47,280 bases of DNA from Pseudomonas caricapapayae (GCF_001400735.1 NZ_LJPW01000133.1:1-47280); one strand, 5' to 3'. Shown: positions 6,973-16,046, counted from the stretch's first letter. Made by a program: numbers and translations. The notes: generated by a model from the letters alone, not told the origin.

Positions 6973-8031
6973 ATGACACAGATTTCCGAACGCTTTCTGG
7001 TGCAGGCTCATCTCGATGCGAAGCAGCCCAGGACATTGAACCCTGAAGAACAGGCGCGCTACCGTGCCGAGATTGCTGCCGAGCTTAAAAAGCAGGACGC
7101 CGTGCTGGTCGCTCACTATTATTGCGACCCGGTCATTCAGGCCCTGGCCGAGGAAACCGGCGGTTGTGTGGCCGACTCTCTGGAAATGGCGCGTTTCAGC
7201 AATAACCACGCGGCCAGCACTGTGCTGGTAGCGGGTGTACGTTTCATGGGCGAAACCGCGAAGATTCTCAACCCGGAAAAACGCGTGTTCATGCCGACGC
7301 TGGAAGCCACCTGTTCGCTGGACATAGGGTGCCCGGTCGATGAGTTTTCCGCGTTCTGCGACCAACACCCGGAGCGTACCGTCGTGGTGTATGCCAACAC
7401 TTCGGCAGCCGTCAAAGCCCGTGCTGACTGGGTAGTGACTTCTGGCTGTGCGCTGGAAATCGTCGAAAGCCTGATGGATAACGGAGAGAAAATCATCTGG
7501 GCGCCAGACAAGCACCTCGGGCGCTATATCCAGCGCGAAACCGGTGCCGACATGCTGTTATGGGACGGTGCGTGCATTGTCCATGAAGAGTTCAAATCCA
7601 AGCAGCTTGAAGACATGAAAGCCTTGTATCCCGAGGCAGCGATACTGGTTCACCCCGAGTCGCCGGAAGCGGTGATAGAGCTGGCTGATGTGGTCGGCTC
7701 CACCAGTCAGATGATTGCCGCGGCGCAGCGCTTGCCCAACAAGACGTTTATCGTGGCCACTGATCGGGGCATTTTTTACAAGATGCAGCAGTTGTGCCCG
7801 GACAAGGTCTTCATTGAGGCACCCACGGCCGGTAACGGCGCTGCGTGCCGAAGCTGTGCACATTGTCCGTGGATGGCAATGAACACGCTTGAGCGCACCT
7901 TGCAGTGCCTGCGCGAGGGTAGTAACGAGATATTCGTCGATCCGGCGCTGATCCCCAACGCTGTGCGCCCGTTGCAACGCATGCTGGACTTCACTCAGGC
8001 AGCGCGCCTGCGTCAGGCAGGCAACGCCTGA
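6973..8031 (+). CDS. nadA: Quinolinate synthase NadA
   Basis: Condenses iminoaspartate with dihydroxyacetone phosphate to quinolinate in de novo NAD synthesis, using a [4Fe-4S] cluster. The product from the ATG at 6973 is 352 residues, the usual length; an upstream in-frame TTG at 6826 would add 49 residues that do not look like NadA. Visible motifs are VAHYYCDPVIQ near the N-terminus, GCALEIVES, and the C-terminal CRSCAHCPWMAMN cysteine cluster. The gene stands alone between polygalacturonase and a strong terminator. In related Pseudomonas genomes it follows tRNA-Lys, which fits the att fragment to its left. Confidence 0.97.
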   Translation: MTQISERFLVQAHLDAKQPRTLNPEEQARYRAEIAAELKKQDAVLVAHYYCDPVIQALAEETGGCVADSLEMARFSNNHAASTVLVAGVRFMGETAKILNPEKRVFMPTLEATCSLDIGCPVDEFSAFCDQHPERTVVVYANTSAAVKARADWVVTSGCALEIVESLMDNGEKIIWAPDKHLGRYIQRETGADMLLWDGACIVHEEFKSKQLEDMKALYPEAAILVHPESPEAVIELADVVGSTSQMIAAAQRLPNKTFIVATDRGIFYKMQQLCPDKVFIEAPTAGNGAACRSCAHCPWMAMNTLERTLQCLREGSNEIFVDPALIPNAVRPLQRMLDFTQAARLRQAGNA

Positions 8032-8041
8032 CGGATGTGAA

Positions 8042-8071
8042 GAAAAGCCCGGCGCAAGCGCCGGGCTTTTC
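8042..8071. terminator. Bidirectional terminator between nadA and the M48 protease gene
   Basis: GAAAAGCCCGGCG and CGCCGGGCTTTTC form a perfect 13-bp stem with a four-base loop. A- and T-runs at the outer ends let it work in both directions for the convergent genes. Confidence 0.92.
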
Positions 8072-8082
8072 GATTCCGATGA

Positions 8083-9516
8083 TCAGTTCATCATGTCCTT
8101 GACCATTCGCTCTTGCTCGATCAGGTCCTTTTGCCGTGCATCGATGCGAGACGCCAGCTGGAAGTTATTGGCAGCACGCCGTTTGGCGAAGTCCAGTTGC
8201 TGAATCGCCTGACGGAAATCGCCGACCAGAGCGAAATATTCCGCACGCGCCTGATGCAAGCCGATGGTGTTGCCATTCAAGCCACGGGTTTCTGCCACGA
8301 CATACCAGATGTCCGGATCATCCGGGCGGGTCTTGAGTAGCGCTTCAAGGCTTTTTTCAGCCTCGGCCGTGCGGTTTTGCTTGAGCAGCACGTCGATACG
8401 CACGTCATTGAGCGGATAGTTGCCGGGGTACAGTGTCAGCATGCGATCGACACGCTGCTGGGCATCCGCCAGTCGGTTGTTGGTGATGTCCAGGTCGATC
8501 TGCGTGAGGTTGTAGGTGATGTCGTTCGGCGCTTTTTCGAGTAGCGGCTTGAGGGTTTCCCTGGCCTCGTTCAACTGTCCGCCCTTGATCTGTACGATGG
8601 CCAGGCCATAGCGGGCCGAATCCGAGTTCGGGTTTTCGACCAGCTGCGCACGAAAACGCTTGGCGGCGATGCCAGGTGTTTCTTCATAGATCAGCGCAAC
8701 GCGAGCGCGCATCAGTTGATACAGCAAGCTGTCTTCCTTGCCACCGGGCTTGGCTTGCTCGGCACGGTTGCGTGTGTCGGCGATACGCGATTCGCTGACC
8801 GGGTGAGTCAGCAGAAACTCGGGTGGCCTGGCATCGAACCGGTACTGACGCATCAGGCGCTCGAACATGGTCGGCATGTTGCGCGGGTCATAACCTGCCT
8901 TCTCCAGATTGAGAATGCCGATGCGGTCGGCCTCCTGCTCGTTCTGACGCGAAAAGCGGCGTTGCTCCTGGATCGCGGCAGCCTGTGAGCCGGCGATGGT
9001 CGCGATACCGGCATCACCCGCGCCTGCGGCTGCCATGACAATGCCCGCCAGCATCGCCGCCATCACCGGCACCTGCATGCGTTGCTGCGCCTCCATGCCT
9101 CTGGCGAAATGGCGCTGCGACAAGTGAGCGAGCTCGTGGGCCAGCACCGATGCGTATTCGCCCTCGGTCTGGGCATTGAGGAACAGCCCGCCGTTGACAC
9201 CGATAATCCCGCCGGGCGCGGCAAAGGCGTTGAGCTGCGGGCTGTTGATCAATATAAATTCGAGGCGTCGGTCCTGAACCTGGCTGGTCTCGGCCAGGCG
9301 ATATACCGAGGTCTCGACGTAGTCCTTGAGTTGCGGGTCTGACAGTTGCGCCACCTGGCCGCGCAGCAATCCCAGCCATGCGCGACCCAGGCGGTGTTCC
9401 TGTTCAGGGGAGACAATCGAGGAGCTGGCATCACCCAGCGAGGGCAAATCATCAGCTATGCCGTGTGTCGCGAACAGGCAAGCCAGGGTGAGCAGTGTAG
9501 GACGCAAAAAATTCAT
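8083..9516 (-). CDS. BepA-like periplasmic M48 metalloprotease with TPR repeats
   Basis: A zinc protease of the BepA/YfgC group, which in E. coli helps assemble or degrade outer-membrane proteins such as LptD. The ATG at 9516 is chosen because it starts a clear signal peptide (MNFLRPTLLTLACLFATHGIA); the upstream extension to 9606 lacks sense. The 477-residue protein has the M48 domain with HELAH and the downstream EQEADRIG third zinc ligand region. It then has helical TPR repeats from about residue 300 to the end (DSARYGLAIVQIKGG, PDDPDIWYVVAET). The C-terminus is highly charged. It is convergent with nadA and divergent from the TusA-like gene. Confidence 0.92.
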   Translation of the reverse strand: MNFLRPTLLTLACLFATHGIADDLPSLGDASSSIVSPEQEHRLGRAWLGLLRGQVAQLSDPQLKDYVETSVYRLAETSQVQDRRLEFILINSPQLNAFAAPGGIIGVNGGLFLNAQTEGEYASVLAHELAHLSQRHFARGMEAQQRMQVPVMAAMLAGIVMAAAGAGDAGIATIAGSQAAAIQEQRRFSRQNEQEADRIGILNLEKAGYDPRNMPTMFERLMRQYRFDARPPEFLLTHPVSESRIADTRNRAEQAKPGGKEDSLLYQLMRARVALIYEETPGIAAKRFRAQLVENPNSDSARYGLAIVQIKGGQLNEARETLKPLLEKAPNDITYNLTQIDLDITNNRLADAQQRVDRMLTLYPGNYPLNDVRIDVLLKQNRTAEAEKSLEALLKTRPDDPDIWYVVAETRGLNGNTIGLHQARAEYFALVGDFRQAIQQLDFAKRRAANNFQLASRIDARQKDLIEQERMVKDMMN

Positions 9517-9656
9517 GCACGAGGCTCTGGTCAGAAGAACCTGTACTGTAGCTGGCCGAATGGCGTGCTGACCAGAGTGAGGTATCCTTGCCGCCTTGTC
9601 CGCCATGCCTTTTCGGACCTGCTTTGTAATTCGATGTGTCCGCCTGGAGAGAAACG

Positions 9657-9908
9657 ATGTCTGACGCTGTAACGCGCCCCGAGGCCTGTGACGCCGAACT
9701 GGATGCCAGCGGTCTCAACTGTCCGCTGCCGTTGCTGAAAGCCAAGATGGAGCTCAACCGCCTGGCCAGTGGTGCGGTACTGAAAGTAATCGCCACCGAC
9801 GCCGGATCGCAGCGGGATTTTCGAACTTTTGCCAGACTTGCCGGGCATGAGTTGCTACATGAAGAGGTCGATGCCGGCATTTATCGTTACTGGCTACGCA
9901 AGGCTTGA
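9657..9908 (+). CDS. tusA: TusA-family sulfur carrier protein
   Basis: A small 83-residue protein of the TusA/SirA fold, which carries persulfide sulfur for tRNA thiolation or other sulfur transfer. The active motif is LNCPLPLLKAK, with the single catalytic cysteine in the CPxP pattern. The start at 9657 follows a GGAGAG ribosome site; an in-frame ATG 21 bases upstream is less well placed. It lies 36 bp before the permease gene and probably shares its transcript. Pseudomonas has several TusA paralogs, so the exact partner is not certain. Confidence 0.85.
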   Translation: MSDAVTRPEACDAELDASGLNCPLPLLKAKMELNRLASGAVLKVIATDAGSQRDFRTFARLAGHELLHEEVDAGIYRYWLRKA

Positions 9909-9944
9909 ACCACTGCCGCCGTTTTTTTCCGAAAAGGATGTTTG

Positions 9945-11015
9945 ATGTTCAATGTGCTTCGCAATTGGGTGCAACGCTATTTCTCTGACGAGGAGGCGGT
10001 GGTACTGGCGGTTTTGTTGTTTCTGGCGTTCACCCTCGTCCTGACCCTGGGCGGCATGCTGGCTCCGGTCATCGCCGGGCTGGTTCTGGCGTTTCTGATG
10101 CACGGGCTGGTCAGTGTTCTTGAGCGTATGCGCATGCCGGAAATGGCCGCAGTCGGTCTGGTGTTCATGTTGTTCATCGGCGTGTTGCTGTTATTCCTGC
10201 TGGTTCTGGTGCCGCTGCTCTGGCATCAGTTGATTACGCTGTTCAACGAGGCACCGGGCATGCTCGCCAAATGGCAATCGGTACTGCTGTTGCTGCCCGA
10301 GCGCTATCCACACCTGGTCTCCGACGAGCAAGTGTTGCTGGCGATCGAAGTCGCCCGTGGTGAAGTGGGCAAGATCGGCCAGTTGGCGCTGACGTTCTCG
10401 ATCTCCAGCCTGCCGTTGCTGGTCAATCTGATGATCTATCTGGTGCTGGTGCCGATTCTGGTGTTCTTCTTCCTCAAGGACCGGCACATGATCGGCCGTT
10501 GGGCGCGCGGCTATCTGCCTCGTGAGCGTGCGTTGATCAACCGGGTGGCGAATGAGATGAAGCGCCAGATTGCCAATTACATTCGCGGCAAGGTCATCGA
10601 GATTTTTATCTGCGGTGGCGTGACCTATATCGCATTCGCTGCGCTCGGGCTCAACTACGCCGCGCTGCTGGCAATGCTGGTGGGCATATCGGTGGTCGTG
10701 CCTTATGTCGGCGCGGTGGTGGTGACGGTGCCAGTGGCGTTGATCGGGCTGTTTCAGTGGGGCTGGGGTGATCAGTTCATCTACCTGATGATCGCCCACG
10801 GGATCATTCAGGCGCTGGATGGCAACGTTCTGGTACCGCTGCTGTTTTCCGAAGCCGTCAATCTGCACCCGGTGGCAATCATTTGCGCCGTTCTGCTGTT
10901 TGGCGGTCTGTGGGGGTTCTGGGGGATCTTCTTTGCGATTCCGCTGGCAACGCTGTTCAAGGCTGTACTCGACGCCTGGCCACGCAACGAGCCAACGGTA
11001 GCGCCTTTGCTTTAA
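9945..11015 (+). CDS. PerM/AI-2E-family inner-membrane transporter
   Basis: A 356-residue polytopic membrane protein of the AI-2 exporter/PerM family, whose members include putative permeases and antiporters. Hydrophobic segments occur in the pattern of this family: two near the N-terminus (VLAVLLFLAFTLVLTL), one around residue 75, and a cluster in the C-terminal half (LNYAALLAMLVGISVVVPYV). The conserved PYVGAVVVTVP and GGLWGFWGIFFAIPLA segments are present. The ATG at 9945 is preferred over the overlapping TTG at 9942; AAGGA lies upstream. The substrate is unknown. Confidence 0.85.
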   Translation: MFNVLRNWVQRYFSDEEAVVLAVLLFLAFTLVLTLGGMLAPVIAGLVLAFLMHGLVSVLERMRMPEMAAVGLVFMLFIGVLLLFLLVLVPLLWHQLITLFNEAPGMLAKWQSVLLLLPERYPHLVSDEQVLLAIEVARGEVGKIGQLALTFSISSLPLLVNLMIYLVLVPILVFFFLKDRHMIGRWARGYLPRERALINRVANEMKRQIANYIRGKVIEIFICGGVTYIAFAALGLNYAALLAMLVGISVVVPYVGAVVVTVPVALIGLFQWGWGDQFIYLMIAHGIIQALDGNVLVPLLFSEAVNLHPVAIICAVLLFGGLWGFWGIFFAIPLATLFKAVLDAWPRNEPTVAPLL

Positions 11016-11027
11016 CGGGCGAGGCCG

Positions 11028-11060
11028 GACCGCTGCGACAGCCAGTCTGCCGCAGCGGTC
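11028..11060. terminator. Hairpin between perM-like gene and bcp
   Basis: GACCGCTGCG (11028-11037) and CGCAGCGGTC (11051-11060) are perfect inverted repeats in the convergent gap. No clear T-run follows on either strand, so it may be a weak terminator or a 3' end stabiliser. Confidence 0.55.
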
Positions 11061-11069
11061 ACCTGCGCA

Positions 11070-11543
11070 TCAACCCTTGTTCAGCGCTTCGGCCTGCGCC
11101 AACACTTCAGCCACATGGCCAGGCACCTTCACGCCACGCCATTCCTGACGCAGTACGCCTTCCTTGTCGATCAGAAACGTGCTGCGGTCAACGCCAAGGT
11201 ATTCCTTGCCGTATAGCTTTTTGAGCTTGATGACGTCGAACAGTTGGCAAAGTGCCTCTTCCTTGTCCGAAATCAGTTCGAACGGGAAAGACTGCTTGGC
11301 CTTGAAGTTTTCATGGGTCTTCAGGCTGTCCCGGGAAACGCCCAACACAACCGTGTTGGCCGCCTGAAACTGCGCAATATGGTCTCGAAAGTCCTGGCCC
11401 TGCGTGGTGCAGCCGGGCGTGTTGTCTTTCGGATAAAAATAAATGACCACCTGCTGACCCTTGAGCGCAGACAGCTCGACAGTCTGTCCGCTGGTAGCGG
11501 GTGCCTGAAAATCGGGAACCGGTTGATCTACTGTGACGGTCAT
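11070..11543 (-). CDS. bcp: Bcp/PrxQ-type peroxiredoxin
   Basis: A thiol peroxidase that reduces hydrogen peroxide and organic hydroperoxides. The 157-residue protein has the thioredoxin-like fold and the peroxidatic cysteine at residue 45 in NTPGCTTQ. In E. coli Bcp a second cysteine sits five residues later; here that position is not Cys (GCTTQGQDF). The only other cysteine is at about 99 (EEALCQLF), so it is either a one-Cys enzyme or uses an unusual resolving residue. It follows gcvR by nine bases in the same leftward unit, an order also seen in E. coli. Confidence 0.93.
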   Translation of the reverse strand: MTVTVDQPVPDFQAPATSGQTVELSALKGQQVVIYFYPKDNTPGCTTQGQDFRDHIAQFQAANTVVLGVSRDSLKTHENFKAKQSFPFELISDKEEALCQLFDVIKLKKLYGKEYLGVDRSTFLIDKEGVLRQEWRGVKVPGHVAEVLAQAEALNKG

Positions 11544-11552
11544 GGGAACTCC

Positions 11553-12116
11553 TTACATTGGGGCTTGCGGGCGCCAGGGTTCAATCAGTGCGTCCAGATT
11601 CAGTGCATCGGCGAAATCGAGAAATTGATCGCGCAGCCAGCTGATCTGAGTACCTGCCGGCAGTGTCACCGTGAAGGTGGCATTGAGCATGGTGCCACCG
11701 GTTTGCGGAGCCTGATACGTGTCACAGATCAGGTTCTCCAGCTCGACGTTATGGTCAATGAAGAACTGACACAGCTCATTGATGATGTCCGGGCGGTACG
11801 CCGAGCTGACGTAAGCCACGTACGGCAGAGCTTCCGGACGGTTCTCCAGCGTAGCGCTGCGCACGACGCTGGTCGTGAATGCATGCTTCTTGGAAAGGCT
11901 CGACAGGCCGGTTTCAAGGCGCGCCAGAGCGTCCCAGCTGCCCGACACCTGAAGAATCAGCGCACTGCACTCGCCGTGGCGGGTAAGACGCGAGGTGACG
12001 ACCGAGCAGCGGTTTTCATGGCTGGCGCGGCACAGGACGTTGGTCAGCTCCATGGGGTTGGCGCCAAGGGCACTGATGACAAGGAATTGTTCGCGAACTG
12101 TGGGGGTGGACGACAT
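11553..12116 (-). CDS. gcvR: GcvR-type ACT-domain regulator
   Basis: A 187-residue protein made of two ACT domains (residues about 8-85 and 95-175), like GcvR. In E. coli, GcvR binds GcvA to repress the glycine cleavage operon, with glycine as signal. Visible features are REQFLVISALGANPMELTN at the start and PDIINELCQFFIDHN in the second domain. It lacks a DNA-binding domain, as expected. It lies divergent to dapA and just before bcp, the order found in enterobacteria. Its GcvA partner is not in the window, so glycine regulation here is inferred from the family. Confidence 0.88.
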   Translation of the reverse strand: MSSTPTVREQFLVISALGANPMELTNVLCRASHENRCSVVTSRLTRHGECSALILQVSGSWDALARLETGLSSLSKKHAFTTSVVRSATLENRPEALPYVAYVSSAYRPDIINELCQFFIDHNVELENLICDTYQAPQTGGTMLNATFTVTLPAGTQISWLRDQFLDFADALNLDALIEPWRPQAPM

Positions 12117-12380
12117 GCAGCATTCCTAGACGATGAGCGGTCGGTACTTTTTCGGCCTTGCGGGGCTGTTTCGACAATCGGTGGCGCAAGATACCTTGTC
12201 GGGTCCCGGAGCGTCTTGCTTGCATGGGTTTACCATGACTGGGCTGGAGTGCACTGGGGCAGGGCTTCTGGCGACAAATTCGACCGATTGAGCGAGGTGC
12301 GCAGGTGACCAGTACCGATCAAAGGACGAAGGGTAGCGAAAACCATCGCTCAGGGGAATGCTCAGAGCGCGGTACTTCGC

Positions 12381-12409
12381 TTGTACAAGGCTGATAGCGC
12401 CAGTACCAT
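12381..12409 (+). promoter_or_regulatory. Putative sigma-70 promoter of dapA
   Basis: TTGTAC (12381-12386) and TACCAT (12404-12409) are 17 bp apart, 33 bp before the dapA ATG. The match to consensus is moderate. The rest of the 325-bp gap between gcvR and dapA shows no other clear element. Confidence 0.4.
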
Positions 12410-12441
12410 TACGGCTCTCTTTTTCCGGCAGGAGCGGTTGC

Positions 12442-13320
12442 ATGATTGCGGGCAGTATGGTGGCACTGGTCACACCAATGGATGCACAAGGTCGTCTGGA
12501 CTGGGACAGCCTGAGCAAACTGGTTGACTTCCACTTGCAAGAGGGCACCAACGCCATTGTTGCCGTAGGCACCACCGGTGAATCGGCGACGCTGGATGTG
12601 AACGAACACATCGAAGTCATTCGCCGGGTGGTCACCCAGGTTGCAGGTCGTATCCCGGTCATCGCCGGTACGGGTGCCAATTCGACGCGTGAAGCCGTCG
12701 AACTGACCACCAATGCCAAAAACGCTGGTGCCGATGCGTGCCTGCTGGTGACGCCTTACTACAACAAGCCGACCCAGGAAGGGCTGTTCCAGCACTTCAG
12801 CCACATCGCCAATGCAGTCGACATCCCGCAAATCCTTTATAACGTGCCGGGACGTACGGCCTGCGACATGCTTCCGGAGACCGTTGCGCGCCTGTCGAAG
12901 GTGAAAAACATCATCGGCATCAAGGAAGCCACCGGCAACCTGCAACGCGCCAAGGACATCCTGGCCAGCGTCAGCAGCGATTTTCTGGTGTACTCCGGTG
13001 ACGACGCCACAGCGGTCGAATTGATGCTGCTGGGCGGCAAGGGCAATATTTCCGTCACCGCCAACGTTGCACCGCGCGCCATGAGCGATCTGTGCGCAGC
13101 GGCCATGCGTGGCGATGCCGAGGCTGCACGGGCGATGCACGAAAAACTCATGCCGCTCAACAACACCCTGTTCATCGAATCCAACCCTATCCCCGTGAAG
13201 TGGGCATTGCATGAAATGGGTTTGATGCCAGACGGTATCCGTCTGCCGCTTACCTGGCTCAGCGAAGCCTGTCACGAACCGCTGCGTCAGGCCCTGCGCC
13301 AGTCCGGCGTCCTGGTTTAA
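12442..13320 (+). CDS. dapA: 4-hydroxy-tetrahydrodipicolinate synthase DapA
   Basis: Condenses pyruvate with aspartate semialdehyde, the first step of the lysine and diaminopimelate branch. The 292-residue product has the standard features: GTTGESATL near residue 44, YYNKPTQEG, YNVPGRTACD with the catalytic Tyr, and IIGIKEATGN with the Schiff-base lysine. The start at 12442 follows AGGAG by seven bases and gives the family's usual N-terminus (MIAGSMVALVTP). It heads a rightward run with bamC, the metallo-hydrolase and purC, matching the dapA-bamC-purC order of other gammaproteobacteria. Confidence 0.98.
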   Translation: MIAGSMVALVTPMDAQGRLDWDSLSKLVDFHLQEGTNAIVAVGTTGESATLDVNEHIEVIRRVVTQVAGRIPVIAGTGANSTREAVELTTNAKNAGADACLLVTPYYNKPTQEGLFQHFSHIANAVDIPQILYNVPGRTACDMLPETVARLSKVKNIIGIKEATGNLQRAKDILASVSSDFLVYSGDDATAVELMLLGGKGNISVTANVAPRAMSDLCAAAMRGDAEAARAMHEKLMPLNNTLFIESNPIPVKWALHEMGLMPDGIRLPLTWLSEACHEPLRQALRQSGVLV

Positions 13321-13338
13321 TTGAGGAAGTATCACGCA

Positions 13339-14457
13339 ATGAAGCGATTGGCCGGACTTTCCGCACTTGCTCTTATCATCTCCAGCACCAGCGGTTGCGG
13401 TTGGCTCTGGGGCGAAGATGGTTACTTCCGTGATCGCGGCAGCGATTACCTCCAGGCGACCCAGACCCCACCCATGCAGGTGCCTGCCGATGTGTCCGGC
13501 GTCAAGCGTCTGGACCCGCTGCTGCCTATCCCGCGCAATGTGGCCGACAGCACCCAGAAAGAAGGCGAATACACCGTTCCTCGTCCTCTGCCGTTGGGCA
13601 CGACGTCCGAGTCCAGCGATTTCAGCCTGCAGAAAAGTGGCGATGCGCGCTGGATTCTGGCTCAGCGTCAGCCAGCCGAAGTCTGGCCGGTGGCGCATCA
13701 ATATTTTGAAGACAACGGTTTCCGTATTGCTGAAGAGCGCCCGCAGACTGGCGAATTCAGCTCTTCGTGGCAGCGCCTTGATGAGCTGTCCGCTTCGGTT
13801 GCCAAGCGTCTGAGCGCCGCTGGCGTGTCGGCCGACTCCGAAACCCGCGTGCGGGTTCGTATCGAGCCGGGCGTGCAGCGCAATACCAGCGAAGTCTATG
13901 TGGTCAGCGTCGAGCGTCCGGCCGGCAGCACGGCCGATGTAGCTTTCCCTACCCGCACCACCAACCTGGGGCTTGATGCCGCGCTGACCGACGATCTGCT
14001 GGCCAGCATGGGCCGCAACGCTGAAAAGGGTGGTTCGATTTCCCTGCTGGCTGCGCGTGACTATGACACCCCGAGCCGGGTAGCCCTCAGTGAAGATGGC
14101 AGTGGCAACCCGGTATTGAACCTCGGTGCCGATCTGGACCGTGCATGGTCGAGTGTCGGCCGTGCGCTGGATCAGGGTGACTGGCGCGTCGAGGACATCA
14201 ACCGCAGCCTGGGTCTGTACTACATCAACCTGGCCGAGAAGGCCAAAACGCCTGAAAACGAACCTGGCTTCTTCGGTCGCATGTTCGGCAGCAAGTCGAG
14301 CAAGGAAGAGATCGATGCCCGTGCCGAGCGCTATCAGGTCCGCCTGAGCAAGGTCGGTGACAACGTTCAAGTGACCGTCGAGAAGAACATCAACACTGTA
14401 GCGCCTGCGGATATCGCGCGTCGGGTGTTGAGCGTTATTCAAGACAACCTGGGTTAA
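13339..14457 (+). CDS. bamC: Outer-membrane assembly lipoprotein BamC
   Basis: A lipoprotein of the BAM complex that inserts beta-barrel proteins in the outer membrane. The 372-residue product starts with a lipoprotein signal; the lipobox STSGC gives an acylated cysteine near residue 20. The N-terminal part up to about residue 90 is extended and proline-rich, as in BamC, and two helix-grip domains follow. A ribosome site (GAGGAAG) lies in the 18-bp gap after dapA. The stop codon is followed directly by the GTG of the next gene. Confidence 0.93.
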   Translation: MKRLAGLSALALIISSTSGCGWLWGEDGYFRDRGSDYLQATQTPPMQVPADVSGVKRLDPLLPIPRNVADSTQKEGEYTVPRPLPLGTTSESSDFSLQKSGDARWILAQRQPAEVWPVAHQYFEDNGFRIAEERPQTGEFSSSWQRLDELSASVAKRLSAAGVSADSETRVRVRIEPGVQRNTSEVYVVSVERPAGSTADVAFPTRTTNLGLDAALTDDLLASMGRNAEKGGSISLLAARDYDTPSRVALSEDGSGNPVLNLGADLDRAWSSVGRALDQGDWRVEDINRSLGLYYINLAEKAKTPENEPGFFGRMFGSKSSKEEIDARAERYQVRLSKVGDNVQVTVEKNINTVAPADIARRVLSVIQDNLG

Positions 14458-15216
14458 GTGCGTTTCGCGGTTCTCGGCAGCGGCAGTCGTGGCAACGGCA
14501 CGCTGGTCGCAAGTAACGAAACGTACGTACTGGTCGATTGCGGTTTCTCCCTGCGGGAAACCGAGCGACGCCTGGCACGTCTGGGCGTCTCGGCAAGCCA
14601 GCTCAGCGCTATTCTGGTCACCCACGAACACGCTGACCATGTGCATGGCGTAGGGTTGCTGTCGCGGCGCTACAATGTACCGGTCTACCTCAGCAGCGGT
14701 ACGCTGCGCGGGATGCGCAAACCGGTTGAAGTTGCCGGGTTGCTGGCAGGCGGGGAGCGCTTGCAGGTCGGCGCGCTGGATATCGATGTGGTGTCGGTCG
14801 CTCATGACGCACTCGAACCGACGCAGTTCGTCTTCAATGACGGCAAGCGCCGCTTCGGCCTGCTGACCGACCTTGGGTCTTACTGCGCCAACGTATTGCA
14901 GCGTTATCAAGGCCTGGATGCCTTGATGATCGAGGCCAATCACTGTCGCGACATGCTTGCTCGAGGCCAGTATCCGGTCTTTCTCAAGCAGCGCGTTGGC
15001 TGTGAAACCGGTCATTTGAACAATCATCAGGCCGCCAGCCTGGTGAGCGAGCTGGGATGGCAGGACCTTCAGCACCTGGTGCTGGCGCATCTCAGCAGCA
15101 AGAACAACCTGCCGCATCTGGCCCGGCAATGTTTTGTCGACACCCTTGGGTGCGACCCGGACTGGCTGCAACTGGCCGATCAAGATTCAGGGCTCGACTG
15201 GCGACATATCGCCTAG
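14458..15216 (+). CDS. MBL-fold metallo-hydrolase (YycJ/WalJ-like)
   Basis: A metallo-beta-lactamase-fold hydrolase of 252 residues. The zinc motif THEHADH is at about residues 59-65, and DCGFS, a later EANH and a C-terminal LAHLS supply the other expected ligands. The overall pattern (FAVLGSGSRGNGTLV) resembles the YycJ/WalJ group, for which nucleic-acid processing has been proposed but which remains poorly defined. The GTG start begins on the base after the bamC stop, so translation is probably coupled. It sits between bamC and purC; in E. coli these two are neighbours without it. Confidence 0.88.
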   Translation: MRFAVLGSGSRGNGTLVASNETYVLVDCGFSLRETERRLARLGVSASQLSAILVTHEHADHVHGVGLLSRRYNVPVYLSSGTLRGMRKPVEVAGLLAGGERLQVGALDIDVVSVAHDALEPTQFVFNDGKRRFGLLTDLGSYCANVLQRYQGLDALMIEANHCRDMLARGQYPVFLKQRVGCETGHLNNHQAASLVSELGWQDLQHLVLAHLSSKNNLPHLARQCFVDTLGCDPDWLQLADQDSGLDWRHIA

Positions 15217-15244
15217 CCCAACTACTTAGCAAGCGGAGCCCATC

Positions 15245-15955
15245 ATGGAAAAACGTGAAGAACTCTACCGCGGCAAAGCCAAGTCGGTTTACAAGACCGA
15301 CGACGCTGACCGCTTGATCCTGCTGTTCCGCAACGACACGTCGGCGTTCGACGGCAAGCGCATCGAACAGCTGGACCGTAAAGGCATGGTGAACAACAAG
15401 TTCAACGCCTTCATCATGCAAAAGCTCGAAGAAGCGGGCATTCCAACCCAATTCGACAAGCTACTGGGCGACAACGAGTGCCTGGTCAAGAAACTGGACA
15501 TGATCCCGGTCGAGTGCGTCGTGCGTAACTACGCTGCCGGCAGCCTGGTCAAACGTCTGGGCATCGAAGAGGGCACCAGGCTCAATCCGTACACCTTCGA
15601 GCTGTTCCTCAAGGATGACGCCAAAGGCGACCCGTTCATCAACGAATCCCACGTTGTGGCGTTCGGCTGGGGCACTGCCGAGCAACTGGTTCGCATGAAA
15701 GAGCTGTCGATCAAGGTCAACGACGTGCTGACCAAACTGTTCGACGACGCCGGCCTGCTGCTGGTCGACTTTAAACTCGAGTTCGGCGTGTTCCACGGCG
15801 AAATTGTCCTGGGTGACGAATTCAGCCCGGACGGCTGCCGCCTCTGGGACAAGGACACCCGCAAGAAAATGGACAAGGACCGCTTCCGCCAGGGTCTGGG
15901 CGACGTCATCGAAGCGTACGAAGAAGTCGCAAACCGTCTGGGCGTACCGCTGTAA
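15245..15955 (+). CDS. purC: SAICAR synthetase PurC
   Basis: Joins aspartate to CAIR with ATP in purine synthesis. The 236-residue length and motifs are those of bacterial PurC: RGKAKSVYKTDD at the N-terminus, PVECVVRNYAAGSL, and DFKLEFG followed by LGDEFSPDGCRLW. A GCGGAG ribosome site lies before the ATG at 15245. It is the last gene of the run that begins with dapA. Confidence 0.98.
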   Translation: MEKREELYRGKAKSVYKTDDADRLILLFRNDTSAFDGKRIEQLDRKGMVNNKFNAFIMQKLEEAGIPTQFDKLLGDNECLVKKLDMIPVECVVRNYAAGSLVKRLGIEEGTRLNPYTFELFLKDDAKGDPFINESHVVAFGWGTAEQLVRMKELSIKVNDVLTKLFDDAGLLLVDFKLEFGVFHGEIVLGDEFSPDGCRLWDKDTRKKMDKDRFRQGLGDVIEAYEEVANRLGVPL

Positions 15956-15998
15956 CCCGAAAAAACACGCAAGCGCTTGATAGCACGAAAAAAATCAG

Positions 15999-16020
15999 CA
16001 GAAGGGCTTCGCCTTCTGCG
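15999..16020. terminator. Hairpin after purC
   Basis: GCAGAAGG and CCTTCTGC form an 8-bp stem with loop GCTTCG, close behind purC. An A-run precedes it but no T-run follows on the purC strand, so termination is likely but not strong. Confidence 0.6.
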
Positions 16021-16046
16021 CCGATACTGTTATGATGCGCGCCGTT

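Noticed and set aside
12409..15183. A 924-codon open frame on the minus strand across dapA, bamC and the metallo-hydrolase gene
   Set aside because: It is antisense to three well-identified genes, shows no domain pattern, and has His/Gln/Arg-rich composition typical of the shadow of GC-rich genes.
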